DNA of 26,173 bases from JAAFIP01 sp043774625 (GCA_043774625.1 JAYVTG010000019.1:1-26173), one strand, 5' to 3'. Shown: positions 4,987 through 12,698, numbered from the stretch's first letter. Program-made: numbers and translations. Notes: generated by a model not told the origin, from the sequence alone.

Positions 4987-6930
4987 ATGGCATTACTTCA
5001 AATTTCAGAACCTGGGCAAAGCCTGGACCCGCACGCACGGCGCATTGCGGTAGGCATAGACCTGGGCACCACCCATTCGCTGGTAGCGTCTGTGCGTAAC
5101 GGCGTGGCCGAGTGCCTGCCCGACGATAAGGACCGGGTGATTTTGCCCAGCGTGGTGCGCTACCTGGCCAACAACAAACGCCAAATTGGCTGGGACGCGC
5201 TGGAAAACACGGCGCAAGACACAGCAGATGTGCTGGCAGGCAACACCATGGCCACCAATACCATTTCCAGCGTCAAACGCCTGATGGGTCGTGGCATGAA
5301 TGACATTGCCAACGCTGACAAACTGCCGTACGTGATTACACCTGGCGCAAACGCATCAAGCACCGGCATGGTCAAAATCGTCACCCTACATGGCGATAAG
5401 TCTCCCGTAGAAGTAAGCGCCGAAATTTTGGCCACCTTGCGTTACCGCGCCGAAGACAGTTTTGCCGACGACCTGTATGGCGCCGTCATCACTGTGCCCG
5501 CCTACTTTGATGACGCGCAGCGCCAGGCGACCAAAGACGCCGCGCAGTTGGCGGGCATCAACGTGCTGCGCCTGATTAACGAGCCAACTGCCGCAGCCAT
5601 TGCCTACGGCTTGGACAACGCCGTTGAGGGCGTGTATGCGGTGTATGACCTGGGTGGCGGCACGTTTGACATTTCCATTCTGCGCCTGTCCAAAGGCGTG
5701 TTTGAGGTGATCGCCACAGGTGGCGATTCTGCTTTGGGTGGCGACGATTACGACCGCGCGCTGGCGGATTTGATCTTGACGCAAACCGGTTTGGTAGCTT
5801 CTACCGCGCAAGACAAAGCGGCCATCAAGCAACTGGCACGCGAAGTGAAAGAAAAATTATCTGCTACTAATTCAATAGCTGCTCGCGCAGTAATGACGCT
5901 GGCAAGAGCAGATTTTACTATTCTAAAAGCTACTTTTGAACAAGTTACAGCTTCCCTCACTGCCCGCACCATGCAGGCTGTGCGTAAAGTGCTGCGCGAT
6001 GCCAAGCTGACAAAAGACGACATCAAGGGCGTGGTGATGGTGGGCGGTTCCACCCGCATGCCACAGGTGCAACACGCCGTAGCCGAATTTTTTAACAAAG
6101 CACCGCTCAATAATCTGAACCCTGATGAAGTGGTCGCTCTGGGCGCCGCCATTCAAGCCAACCAGCTGGCCGGCAACCGCACAGGTGACGCTGCGCAAGA
6201 CGAGATGCTGCTGCTAGACGTGATTCCGCTTAGCTTGGGGCTAGAGACGATGGGCGGCCTGGTGGAGCGCATCGTGCCGCGCAACCAGACTATTCCGACC
6301 GCGATGGCGCAAGACTTTACGACGTATCAGGATGGCCAAACCGCCCTGGCACTGCATGTGGTGCAGGGCGAGCGTGATCTGGTGGCCGATTGCCGCAGTC
6401 TTGCCCGCTTTGAACTGCGCGGTATTCCACCCATGGTGGCCGGTGCAGCGCGCATTCGCGTTACCTTCACGGTAGATGCAGATGGCCTGCTGCAAGTGGC
6501 GGCCAAAGAACAGGTGAGTGGTGTAGAAGCGGCCATTACCGTCAAACCCAGTTACGGCCTGAGCGACGAGCAGATTGCCCAGATGCTGCAAGACAGTTTT
6601 GGCACGGCAGAGCAAGACATGCAAGCACGTGCCCTGGCCGAGGCGCGGCTGGAAGCCGACCGCATGATTTTGGCAACGCAGTCTGCCTTGAAAGCAGATA
6701 GCAGGCTGCTAAGCGAAGCAGAACGCCTTGCGATTGAAAGCCTGGTGGACGCAGTGCGCCAAACCAAACAGGCAAGCTATAACGCCGATGCAAAAGAGCC
6801 TAAAGCCAGCGCCGTACTTATCGAAGCTGCTACTAAAAATCTAGCAAACGGCACAGAAGCCTTTGCCGCAGAGCGTATGAACGCGGGTATCCAAAAAGCC
6901 TTGTCGGGCAAGAACATAGAATCGGTCTGA
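4987..6930 (+). CDS. hscA: HscA, Hsp70-type chaperone for Fe-S assembly
   Basis: A 647-residue specialised Hsp70 that, with HscB, uses ATP to promote cluster release from IscU (E. coli HscA 616). Nucleotide-binding domain: phosphate-1 IDLGTTHSL (about 24-32), phosphate-2 YDLGGGTFDIS (220-230), adenosine motif VVMVGGSTRMPQV (349-361). Substrate domain from about residue 405: DVIPLSLGLETMGGLVERIVPRN, FTTYQDGQTALALHVVQGER, then a helical lid ending ALSGKNIESV. Residues 293-314 (ATNSIAARAVMTLARADFTILK) are encoded by a copy of the dispersed repeat in a visibly A/T-richer patch. This falls in the variable part of the nucleotide-binding domain, and all ATP motifs are intact. The region near residues 65-90 also looks somewhat longer than in E. 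coli. It follows hscB by 36 bp and precedes fdx by 9 bp. Confidence 0.97.
   Translation: MALLQISEPGQSLDPHARRIAVGIDLGTTHSLVASVRNGVAECLPDDKDRVILPSVVRYLANNKRQIGWDALENTAQDTADVLAGNTMATNTISSVKRLMGRGMNDIANADKLPYVITPGANASSTGMVKIVTLHGDKSPVEVSAEILATLRYRAEDSFADDLYGAVITVPAYFDDAQRQATKDAAQLAGINVLRLINEPTAAAIAYGLDNAVEGVYAVYDLGGGTFDISILRLSKGVFEVIATGGDSALGGDDYDRALADLILTQTGLVASTAQDKAAIKQLAREVKEKLSATNSIAARAVMTLARADFTILKATFEQVTASLTARTMQAVRKVLRDAKLTKDDIKGVVMVGGSTRMPQVQHAVAEFFNKAPLNNLNPDEVVALGAAIQANQLAGNRTGDAAQDEMLLLDVIPLSLGLETMGGLVERIVPRNQTIPTAMAQDFTTYQDGQTALALHVVQGERDLVADCRSLARFELRGIPPMVAGAARIRVTFTVDADGLLQVAAKEQVSGVEAAITVKPSYGLSDEQIAQMLQDSFGTAEQDMQARALAEARLEADRMILATQSALKADSRLLSEAERLAIESLVDAVRQTKQASYNADAKEPKASAVLIEAATKNLANGTEAFAAERMNAGIQKALSGKNIESV
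5863..5930 (+). repeat. Dispersed element, copy D, in-frame inside hscA
   Basis: Module GCTACTAATTCAATAGC (5863-5879), then TGCTCGCGCA, a diverged 6-base step and ACGCTGGCAA. Bases 5875-5917 align ungapped with copy A bases 688-730 at about 32 of 43 positions, including uninterrupted blocks of 15 and 10. At the peptide level IAARA..TLA is the same reading as that of copies A and F. Confidence 0.8.
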
Positions 6931-6939
6931 GAAATAGCC

Positions 6940-7278
6940 ATGCCCATCATCAAAATCCTACCGCATTCCGAGATTTGCCCTAAGGGAGCAGAAGTGAAAG
7001 CCAACGTGGGCGACAGCATTTGCGAAGTGCTACTTGAAAACGGCATTGAAATTGAGCACGCCTGCGACATGAGCTGCGCCTGTACCACCTGCCACATCAT
7101 CGTGCGCGAGGGGTTTAACAGCCTGAACGAGCTGGACGAGAATGAAGAAGACCTGCTAGACCGTGCCTGGGGCCTGGAGCCGCAAAGCCGCTTGAGCTGT
7201 CAGGCCTTTGTGACGCAAAGCGACCTGGTGGTAGAGATTCCCAAATACACCATCAACCACGCCAAAGAGAATCACTGA
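6940..7278 (+). CDS. fdx: ISC-type [2Fe-2S] ferredoxin
   Basis: A 112-residue adrenodoxin-type ferredoxin, the last gene of the isc operon, donating electrons for cluster assembly. Cluster ligands: Cys42, Cys48 and Cys51 in HACDMSCACTTCHIIV, and Cys87 in RLSCQAF. A further Cys46 lies in the loop, as in many ISC ferredoxins. LNELDENEEDLLDRAWGLEPQSR is the typical acidic interaction helix. Nine bp after hscA, same strand. No iscX follows: the next gene is convergent and only 18 bp away. Confidence 0.97.
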   Translation: MPIIKILPHSEICPKGAEVKANVGDSICEVLLENGIEIEHACDMSCACTTCHIIVREGFNSLNELDENEEDLLDRAWGLEPQSRLSCQAFVTQSDLVVEIPKYTINHAKENH

Positions 7279-7296
7279 GCCAGTTCGACTGCGAAT

Positions 7297-7749
7297 CTAT
7301 TTCGCCTTGAAGGGCTCACCACTCAGCTTATAGCCGGCCTTGATGTCCTTCTTGGCAAACCAGCCTTTATTCATCTCCAGTACATAGCGCACCGGCTTGG
7401 CAGAGCAATGCGGGTCGGTGGTTTGGGGCTTCATATCGGCCAGGTTGATGATGGTGCCATCGTCATCCACAAAAGCCGCAGTCAAAGGCAGCAGAGTGTT
7501 CTTCATCCAGAAGCACTGCGGGGCGGGTTGTTCAAATACAAACAGCATGCCCTCATGCTGGGGCATTTCTTTGCGCCACATCAGCCCGATTTGCCGCTGC
7601 TCGGGCGTAGCGGCCACCTGCGTGTCTATGCGGTGCATGCCCGCAGACAGCTTGATGCGCTGCAGGTCAAGCTGGGGACCTTCCAGAGCATAGGTGATGC
7701 CGCTTGCCAACAAAACACAAGAAATTAAAATGCGGTTTAAATACTTCAT
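7297..7749 (-). CDS. Exported DUF192 family protein
   Basis: A 150-residue DUF192 protein. Signal peptide MKYLNRILISCVLLASGITYA, with cleavage probably after ITYA. The mature domain shows the family motifs: ATPEQRQIGLMWRKEMPQHEGMLFVF, then CFWMKNTLLPLTAAFVDDDG and VLEMNKGWFAKKDIKAGYKL. The family is a small beta-barrel of unknown function, usually periplasmic. The start at 7749 is chosen for the signal peptide; the in-frame extension to 7809 would run back through a terminator hairpin and is rejected. No clear ribosome site. It is convergent with fdx and lies downstream of the Ala-rich gene and its terminator, so it probably has its own promoter or depends on read-through. Confidence 0.9.
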   Translation of the reverse strand: MKYLNRILISCVLLASGITYALEGPQLDLQRIKLSAGMHRIDTQVAATPEQRQIGLMWRKEMPQHEGMLFVFEQPAPQCFWMKNTLLPLTAAFVDDDGTIINLADMKPQTTDPHCSAKPVRYVLEMNKGWFAKKDIKAGYKLSGEPFKAK

Positions 7750-7765
7750 GGCAACATTGAACCAT

Positions 7766-7794
7766 AAAAAAAGCCCGCACTGGGCGGGCTTTTT
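7766..7794 (-). terminator. Rho-independent terminator after the Ala-rich gene
   Basis: Stem AAGCCCGC / GCGGGCTT (7771-7778 with 7784-7791) with a 5-base loop. On the minus strand the stem is followed by a run of seven T. It ends the transcript of the Ala-rich gene (7859-8164) and lies 17 bp ahead of the DUF192 start. Confidence 0.9.
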
Positions 7795-7811
7795 GAGCTT
7801 GTAGAGCATGG

Positions 7812-7874
7812 GCTAATTACTTAGCGCCGCGTGCTAATTACTTAGCGCTACGTGCTAATTACTTAGCTGCTACG
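7812..7874 (-). repeat. 21-bp tandem repeat x3 across the stop of the Ala-rich gene
   Basis: Units 7812-7832, 7833-7853 and 7854-7874, each beginning GCTAATTACTTAGC on the plus strand. Read on the minus strand, each unit carries GCTAAGTAA, that is Ala-Lys-stop, in the gene's own frame, giving three successive in-frame stop codons. The true C-terminus comes from the 7854-7874 unit. Confidence 0.9.
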
Positions 7875-8164
7875 GCTTTCATTTTTGCTGCTTTTTTAGC
7901 TTTGCGAGCTGCTTTTTTAGCGGCTTTCTTTTCAGCTTTGGCTTCAGCAGTAGCGGCTGGCTTGGCTTCTGCCTTGGCAGCAGGTGCGGCGGCGGCTGGA
8001 GCTGCTGCTGGTTTGGCTGCGGCTGCAGGAGCTGCTGGCGTAGCAGCTGGTGCAGCGGCAGCGGCAGGAGCAGCAGGCTTGGCAGCGGTGGCAGGAGTAG
8101 CAGCTTGAGCGAAAGCGCCAACGGCGAAGAAACCAGCAACCAGAGCAGCAATGAGTTTGTTCAT
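7859..8164 (-). CDS. Exported Ala/Pro/Lys-rich low-complexity protein
   Basis: A 101-residue protein. Signal peptide MNKLIAALVAGFFAVGAFAQA, then a segment made almost only of Ala, Pro and Thr with scattered Lys (about 22-65), then a strongly basic tail of Ala/Lys/Arg (EKKAAKKAARKAKKAAKMKA). It resembles histone H1-like tails in composition but is predicted to leave the cytoplasm. Similar secreted Ala/Lys-rich proteins occur in Comamonadaceae; no function is established to my knowledge. An AAGGAAA ribosome site lies ahead of the ATG, a strong terminator follows, and it is divergent from icd, so it looks like a well expressed single gene. The low complexity produces open frames on all strands; this one is preferred for its signal peptide and ribosome site. 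Cell-envelope or polyanion binding is only a guess from charge. Confidence 0.8.
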   Translation of the reverse strand: MNKLIAALVAGFFAVGAFAQAATPATAAKPAAPAAAAAPAATPAAPAAAAKPAAAPAAAAPAAKAEAKPAATAEAKAEKKAAKKAARKAKKAAKMKAVAAK

Positions 8165-8248
8165 TTAAAAATTTCCTTAGGGTAACGTTACTTAGAAATC
8201 CGCCAAAAATCAGACGGTATGCTTGTAACGAGATGGGTTTTCAATTGG

Positions 8249-8277
8249 TTGACAACTAAGTCACATTTTTTTAAACA
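8249..8277 (+). promoter_or_regulatory. Possible icd promoter
   Basis: TTGACA (8249-8254) is a perfect -35 hexamer. At 17-bp spacing the -10 position reads TAAACA, a poor match. A better -10-like TAGAAT lies at 8291-8296 but has no good -35. The 8165-8400 interval between the divergent Ala-rich gene and icd must hold both promoters. It also has a small CCGC-TTTT-GCGG hairpin at 8327-8338. Confidence 0.35.
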
Positions 8278-8400
8278 GGATTTTTTTAGGTAGAATTTAG
8301 GGGTCATTACCTAACATGTAGCTAAGCCGCTTTTGCGGACCACCTATCAGGCTAGACGAACCTACCAGCCTACAGATTCACCCCCCGGAGATTCAACACA

Positions 8401-9654
8401 ATGTACCAGCACATCAAAGTGCCTGCCGCAGGCAGCAAAATTACCGTCAACGCCGACTTGTCACTGAATGTACCTGACGAACCTGTCATTCCGTATATTG
8501 AAGGCGACGGCACTGGCTTTGACATCACGCCAGTGATGTTGAAAGTGGTAGATGCAGCAGTGGCCAAGGCCTACGCAGGAACGAAGAAAATCCACTGGAT
8601 GGAAGTGTATGCCGGTGAAAAGTCCACCAAGGTGTATGGCCCAGATGTGTGGTTGCCAGAAGAAACGCTGGCTGTGCTGCGCGAATACGTGGTGTCCATC
8701 AAAGGCCCGTTGACCACGCCAGTGGGCGGTGGTATTCGTAGCCTGAACGTTGCCTTACGCCAAGAGCTTGACTTGTACGTGTGCCTGCGCCCTGTGCAGT
8801 ATTTTGCTGGCGTGCCTTCGCCCGTCAAAGAGCCACACAAGACCAATATGGTGATCTTCCGTGAAAACTCAGAAGACATTTACGCCGGTATCGAATTTGA
8901 ATCTGGTTCCGACAAGGCCAAAAAACTCATCAAGTTCTTGCAAGACGAAATGGGTGTGAAAAAAATTCGCTTCCCTAATACCTCGGGTATTGGCATTAAG
9001 CCAGTGTCCAGCGAAGGTACCGAGCGCCTGATGCGCAAGGCGGTGCAGTACGCCGTTGACAACGACAAGCCCAGCGTGACCATTGTGCACAAGGGCAATA
9101 TCATGAAGTACACCGAAGGCGGCTTTCGTGACTGGGCCTATGCGCTGGCGCAAAAAGAGTTTGGAGCAGAACTGATAGACGGCGGCCCATGGTGCAAGTT
9201 CAAGAACCCCAAAACAGGCAAAGAAATCATCATCAAAGACGTGATTGCGGACGCTTTCTTACAGCAAATTTTGCTGCGCCCCGCAGAATACAGCGTGATA
9301 GCTACTCTGAACCTGAACGGCGACTACGTGTCGGACGCGCTGGCAGCGCAGGTGGGCGGCATTGGTATTGCACCTGGCGCTAACCTGTCTGACTCTGTGG
9401 CCTGCTTTGAAGCCACTCACGGCACAGCGCCCAAGTACGCTGGCAAAGACTATGTGAACCCGGGCTCAGAGATTTTGTCTGCCGAGATGATGCTACGCCA
9501 CATGGGCTGGAACGAAGCCGCTGACCTGATCATCAGCAGCATGGAAAAATCTATTTTGTCCAAAAAAGTAACCTACGACTTTGCCCGTCTGATGGAAGGC
9601 GCTACACAAGTGTCTTGCTCTGGCTTTGGCCAGGTCATGATCGACAACATGTAA
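8401..9654 (+). CDS. icd: NADP-dependent isocitrate dehydrogenase
   Basis: A 417-residue TCA-cycle enzyme oxidising isocitrate to 2-oxoglutarate and CO2 with NADP (E. coli Icd 416 residues, same dimeric type). Seen: IPYIEGDGTGFDITPVM; the substrate-binding and phosphorylatable Ser114 in GGGIRSLNVALRQ (Ser113 in E. coli); RENSEDIYAGIEF; NGDYVSDALAAQVGGIGIAPG; and ATHGTAPKYAGKDYVNPGS, where Lys-Tyr after APK marks NADP rather than NAD preference, supported by Tyr and Arg in VTYDFARLMEG. GGAGA ribosome site before the ATG. Monocistronic, with its own terminator. The Ser114 site would allow AceK control, but aceK is not in the window. Confidence 0.98.
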   Translation: MYQHIKVPAAGSKITVNADLSLNVPDEPVIPYIEGDGTGFDITPVMLKVVDAAVAKAYAGTKKIHWMEVYAGEKSTKVYGPDVWLPEETLAVLREYVVSIKGPLTTPVGGGIRSLNVALRQELDLYVCLRPVQYFAGVPSPVKEPHKTNMVIFRENSEDIYAGIEFESGSDKAKKLIKFLQDEMGVKKIRFPNTSGIGIKPVSSEGTERLMRKAVQYAVDNDKPSVTIVHKGNIMKYTEGGFRDWAYALAQKEFGAELIDGGPWCKFKNPKTGKEIIIKDVIADAFLQQILLRPAEYSVIATLNLNGDYVSDALAAQVGGIGIAPGANLSDSVACFEATHGTAPKYAGKDYVNPGSEILSAEMMLRHMGWNEAADLIISSMEKSILSKKVTYDFARLMEGATQVSCSGFGQVMIDNM

Positions 9655-9680
9655 ACCGTCTTGTCAAGAGGAATTACATC

Positions 9681-9706
9681 AAAACGGGGCTGCGGCTCCG
9701 TTTTTT
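9681..9706 (+). terminator. Terminator of icd
   Basis: Stem AAAACGGGGC / GCTCCGTTTT (10 bp with one G-U pair), loop TGCG, then a run of six T. Confidence 0.9.
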
Positions 9707-9788
9707 ATGCCTGCTTGCTTTTGGCCTTTTTACCACCACATCAATCCAAAGTATTCGCAGCGATTTAGAATAGTGGTTAGTGACGAAA

Positions 9789-10157
9789 ATGGCAACCCAA
9801 GCTCCACCTCCCCAAGCACCGCCAGCGGCGCCCCGTACCCGGCCTCTACAAGATGATGATGACGGCACGGTGGTGCTGGAGCGTCGCCCGCAAAAAACCA
9901 AACCGCCGCAGATGTATCAGGTGGTGTTACTGAACGACGACTACACCCCCATGGAGTTTGTGGTGCAGGTCATACAGGAGTTTTTTGGCAAGGACCGCGA
10001 AACAGCAGTACAAATCATGCTCAAAATCCACTTGGACGGCAAAGGCGTATGCGGTGTTTTCAGCAAAGACATTGCAGCCACCAAAGTGGACCAGGTAACA
10101 GATGCTGCAAGAAAAATGGGTCACCCCTTGCAATGCATGAGCGAGCCCTTAAATTGA
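9789..10157 (+). CDS. clpS: ClpS, N-end rule adaptor for ClpAP
   Basis: A 122-residue adaptor that binds destabilising N-terminal residues and hands substrates to ClpA (E. coli ClpS 106 residues). Core motifs: QVVLLNDDYTPMEFVVQVI, FFGKDRETAVQIMLKIHLDGKGVCGVF, and IAATKVDQVTDAARKMGHPLQC. The NDDYTPMEF loop and the IHxxGKGVCG segment form the N-degron pocket. The N-terminal 30 residues are a Pro/Ala-rich then acidic (DDDD) tail, of the flexible kind needed for ClpA engagement. ATG at 9789 is preferred over an in-frame GTG 9 bp upstream because MATQ... fits relatives; neither has a clear ribosome site, and a -10-like TAGAAT lies only about 18 bp upstream, so a very short leader is possible. clpA follows by 46 bp. 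Confidence 0.95.
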   Translation: MATQAPPPQAPPAAPRTRPLQDDDDGTVVLERRPQKTKPPQMYQVVLLNDDYTPMEFVVQVIQEFFGKDRETAVQIMLKIHLDGKGVCGVFSKDIAATKVDQVTDAARKMGHPLQCMSEPLN

Positions 10158-10203
10158 TCCTTAGTAGATTTGTATTTGGTTTTTTTGACAAAGGAAACAT
10201 ATC

Positions 10204-12516
10204 ATGATTGCCCAAGAACTTGAAGTCAGCCTGCACATGGCCTTTGTCGAAGCCCGCCAGCAACGCCACGAGTTCATCACCGTGGAACACCTGCTGCTGG
10301 CTCTGTTGGACAACCCCAGCGCCGCCGAGGTGCTGCGTGCCTGTTCGGCCAACATAGACGATCTGCGCAAGTCGCTGGCTAACTTTATCAAAGACAACAC
10401 GCCCCAGGTAGCGGGTACTGATGAGGTGGACACGCAGCCTACGCTGGGTTTTCAGCGTGTCATTCAGCGCGCCATCATGCATGTGCAAAGCACGGGCAAT
10501 GGCAAAAAAGAAGTGACGGGTGCCAATGTGCTGGTTGCCATTTTTGGCGAAAAAGATTCGCACGCCGTGTATTACCTGCACCAGCAGGGCGTAACGCGTC
10601 TGGACGTGGTGAACTTTATTGCCCACGGCATTAAAAAATCTGACCCACCCGAGCCAGCCAAGGCAGGCGAGGGTAGCGCTGAATCTGAAGAGCGCGAAGA
10701 AAAGAGCGAAAAAGCGTCGCCGCTGGAGCAATACACCCAAAACCTGAACCAGATGGCCAAAGATGGCAAGATCGATCCGCTGATTGGCCGCGCCTATGAA
10801 GTAGAGCGTGTCATCCAGATCTTGTGCCGTCGCCGCAAAAACAACCCGCTGCTGGTGGGTGAGGCGGGTGTGGGCAAAACCGCGATTGCCGAGGGCCTGG
10901 CCTGGCGCATCACACAAAAAGACGTGCCCGAGATTTTGGCCGAGGCCATGGTGTATTCGCTCGATGTGGGCGCACTGCTGGCTGGCACCAAATACCGTGG
11001 CGACTTTGAGCAGCGCTTGAAAGGCGTGCTCAAAAACCTCAAAGACAAACCCAACGCGATTTTGTTCATCGACGAAATCCACACCATCATCGGTGCGGGC
11101 GCTGCGTCAGGCGGCACGCTGGACGCGAGCAACTTGCTCAAACCAGCACTGTCCAACGGTTCCATCAAATGCATTGGCGCCACGACCTTTACGGAATACC
11201 GTGGCATCTTCGAGAAAGACGCAGCCCTATCACGGCGCTTCCAAAAGATCGACGTGGTAGAGCCTACCGTACAAGAGACGGTAGACATTTTGAAGGGTCT
11301 GAAATCCCGTTTTGAAGAACACCATAGCGTGAAGTACGCACTGGGCGCATTGCAAGCGGCGGCAGAACTGAGCGCCAAATACATCAACGACCGCCAGTTG
11401 CCCGACAAGGCGATTGATGTGATAGACGAAGCTGGTGCCGCACAGCGTATTTTGCCCGCCAGCAAACGCAAGAAAACCATTACCAAGGCCGAGGTGGAGG
11501 AAATTGTGGCGAAAATCGCTCGCATTCCACCTGCCAGCGTGAGCAACGACGACCGCAGCAAACTCAAAACCATTGAACGTGATTTGAAGAACGTCGTCTT
11601 CGGCCAAGACCCGGCGCTGGAAGTGCTGGCCGCCGCCGTGAAGATGGCGCGCAGCGGCCTTGGCAGAGAGGACAAGCCTATTGGCTGCTTCTTGTTCAGC
11701 GGCCCCACAGGCGTGGGCAAGACCGAAGCGGCCAAACAGTTGGCCAACATCATGGGTATTGACCTGCTACGCTTTGACATGAGCGAGTACATGGAGCGCC
11801 ATGCTGTGAGCCGCCTGATTGGTGCGCCACCGGGCTACGTGGGTTTTGACCAGGGCGGTTTGCTCACAGAAGCCATCAGCAAAAAGCCGCACTGCGTGCT
11901 GCTGCTGGACGAAATTGAAAAAGCTCACCCCGACATCTTCAACGTGCTGCTGCAGGTGATGGACCACGGCACACTGACCGACAACAATGGTCGCAAGAGT
12001 GACTTCAGAAACGTCATTATCATCATGACCACCAACGCCGGTGCCGAGACGATGAACAAATCCACCATTGGCTTTACGACCACCCGCCAGCCGGGCGATG
12101 AGATGGCTGACATCAAGCGCTTATTTACGCCCGAGTTTCGCAACCGCCTTGACGCGATGGTGAGCTTTAAGGCGCTGAACGAAGACGTGATCTTGCGTGT
12201 GGTGGACAAGTTCTTGCTGCAACTGGAAACGCAGCTGGAGCAAAAGAAGGTGGACGTAACCTTTACCGACGCACTGCGCAAACACCTGGCCAAGAAGGGC
12301 TTTGACCCGCTCATGGGCGCCCGCCCGATGCAACGTTTGATTCAAGACACTATCCGCAAGGCTTTGGCTGACGAGCTGCTGTTTGGCAAACTGGTGGATG
12401 GAGGCATCTTGAAGGTAGACATTGACGCCGAAGAAAAAGTGACGCTGGATATTACTCCGCTACCGAAGAAGGATAAGCCAAAGGCGGAGCCAGAAGAAGC
12501 CGCAGCGAGTTCTTAA
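10204..12516 (+). CDS. clpA: ClpA, AAA+ unfoldase of the ClpAP protease
   Basis: A 770-residue class I Clp/Hsp100 ATPase that unfolds substrates and feeds them to ClpP (E. coli ClpA 758). The N domain (about 1-145) binds ClpS, followed by a charged linker rich in Glu/Lys/Ser (about 148-172). AAA-1: Walker A GEAGVGKTA from 219, Walker B ILFIDEIH near 287-293. AAA-2: Walker A GPTGVGKTE from 500, Walker B VLLLDEIEKAHP. The ClpP-docking loop carries IGF (622-624) where E. coli ClpA has IGL. Ends in an acidic/Ala tail PEEAAASS. AAAGGAAA ribosome site upstream. Forms a unit with clpS. clpP is not in the window. Confidence 0.98.
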   Translation: MIAQELEVSLHMAFVEARQQRHEFITVEHLLLALLDNPSAAEVLRACSANIDDLRKSLANFIKDNTPQVAGTDEVDTQPTLGFQRVIQRAIMHVQSTGNGKKEVTGANVLVAIFGEKDSHAVYYLHQQGVTRLDVVNFIAHGIKKSDPPEPAKAGEGSAESEEREEKSEKASPLEQYTQNLNQMAKDGKIDPLIGRAYEVERVIQILCRRRKNNPLLVGEAGVGKTAIAEGLAWRITQKDVPEILAEAMVYSLDVGALLAGTKYRGDFEQRLKGVLKNLKDKPNAILFIDEIHTIIGAGAASGGTLDASNLLKPALSNGSIKCIGATTFTEYRGIFEKDAALSRRFQKIDVVEPTVQETVDILKGLKSRFEEHHSVKYALGALQAAAELSAKYINDRQLPDKAIDVIDEAGAAQRILPASKRKKTITKAEVEEIVAKIARIPPASVSNDDRSKLKTIERDLKNVVFGQDPALEVLAAAVKMARSGLGREDKPIGCFLFSGPTGVGKTEAAKQLANIMGIDLLRFDMSEYMERHAVSRLIGAPPGYVGFDQGGLLTEAISKKPHCVLLLDEIEKAHPDIFNVLLQVMDHGTLTDNNGRKSDFRNVIIIMTTNAGAETMNKSTIGFTTTRQPGDEMADIKRLFTPEFRNRLDAMVSFKALNEDVILRVVDKFLLQLETQLEQKKVDVTFTDALRKHLAKKGFDPLMGARPMQRLIQDTIRKALADELLFGKLVDGGILKVDIDAEEKVTLDITPLPKKDKPKAEPEEAAASS

Positions 12517-12536
12517 ACCCTTTTCGTTTTCTGTAA

Positions 12537-12568
12537 AGCCTGTGACGCGATAGTGTCACAGGCTTTTT
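12537..12568 (+). terminator. Terminator of clpSA
   Basis: Stem AGCCTGTGAC / GTCACAGGCT (12537-12546 with 12555-12564), 8-base loop, followed by T's. Repeat copy E begins about 5 bp after it. Confidence 0.92.
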
Positions 12569-12572
12569 ATTT

Positions 12573-12630
12573 GCTACAAATTTAGTAGCTATCTGCGCAT
12601 ATTCCACGCTGGCAATCGGGGGTTTTTCAT
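12573..12630 (+). repeat. Dispersed palindromic element, copy E
   Basis: Module GCTACAAATTTAGTAGC (12573-12589, GCTAC pairing with GTAGC), then TATCTGCGCATATTCCACG and CTGGCAATCGGGGG. It lies between the convergent clpA and dctM, immediately behind the clpA terminator. The AAATCAC end is not preserved. Confidence 0.8.
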
Positions 12631-12657
12631 CCCACCAAGTGGCCTGGGCAGGATAAA

Positions 12658-12672
12658 TGGGATCTGATCCCA
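12658..12672. repeat. 15-bp perfect palindrome
   Basis: TGGGATC-T-GATCCCA, between repeat copy E and the end of dctM. It could fold as a 5-bp stem with a 5-base loop in the dctM transcript or be a protein-binding site. No T run, so not a classical terminator. Confidence 0.4.
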
Positions 12673-12698
12673 ATGCCACAAGATCATAGGCACACACC

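Noticed and set aside
7279..7296. Expected iscX after fdx
   Set aside because: Only 18 bases separate fdx from a convergent gene; no iscX is present here.
7902..8108. Plus-strand Ala/Gly-rich open frame opposite the Ala-rich gene
   Set aside because: Low-complexity antisense reading; the minus frame has the signal peptide, ribosome site and terminator.
10060..11082. Long minus-strand open frame of 340 codons opposite clpA
   Set aside because: It is the reverse shadow of clpS-clpA, with no family resemblance and no ribosome site; codon bias of clpA produces it.
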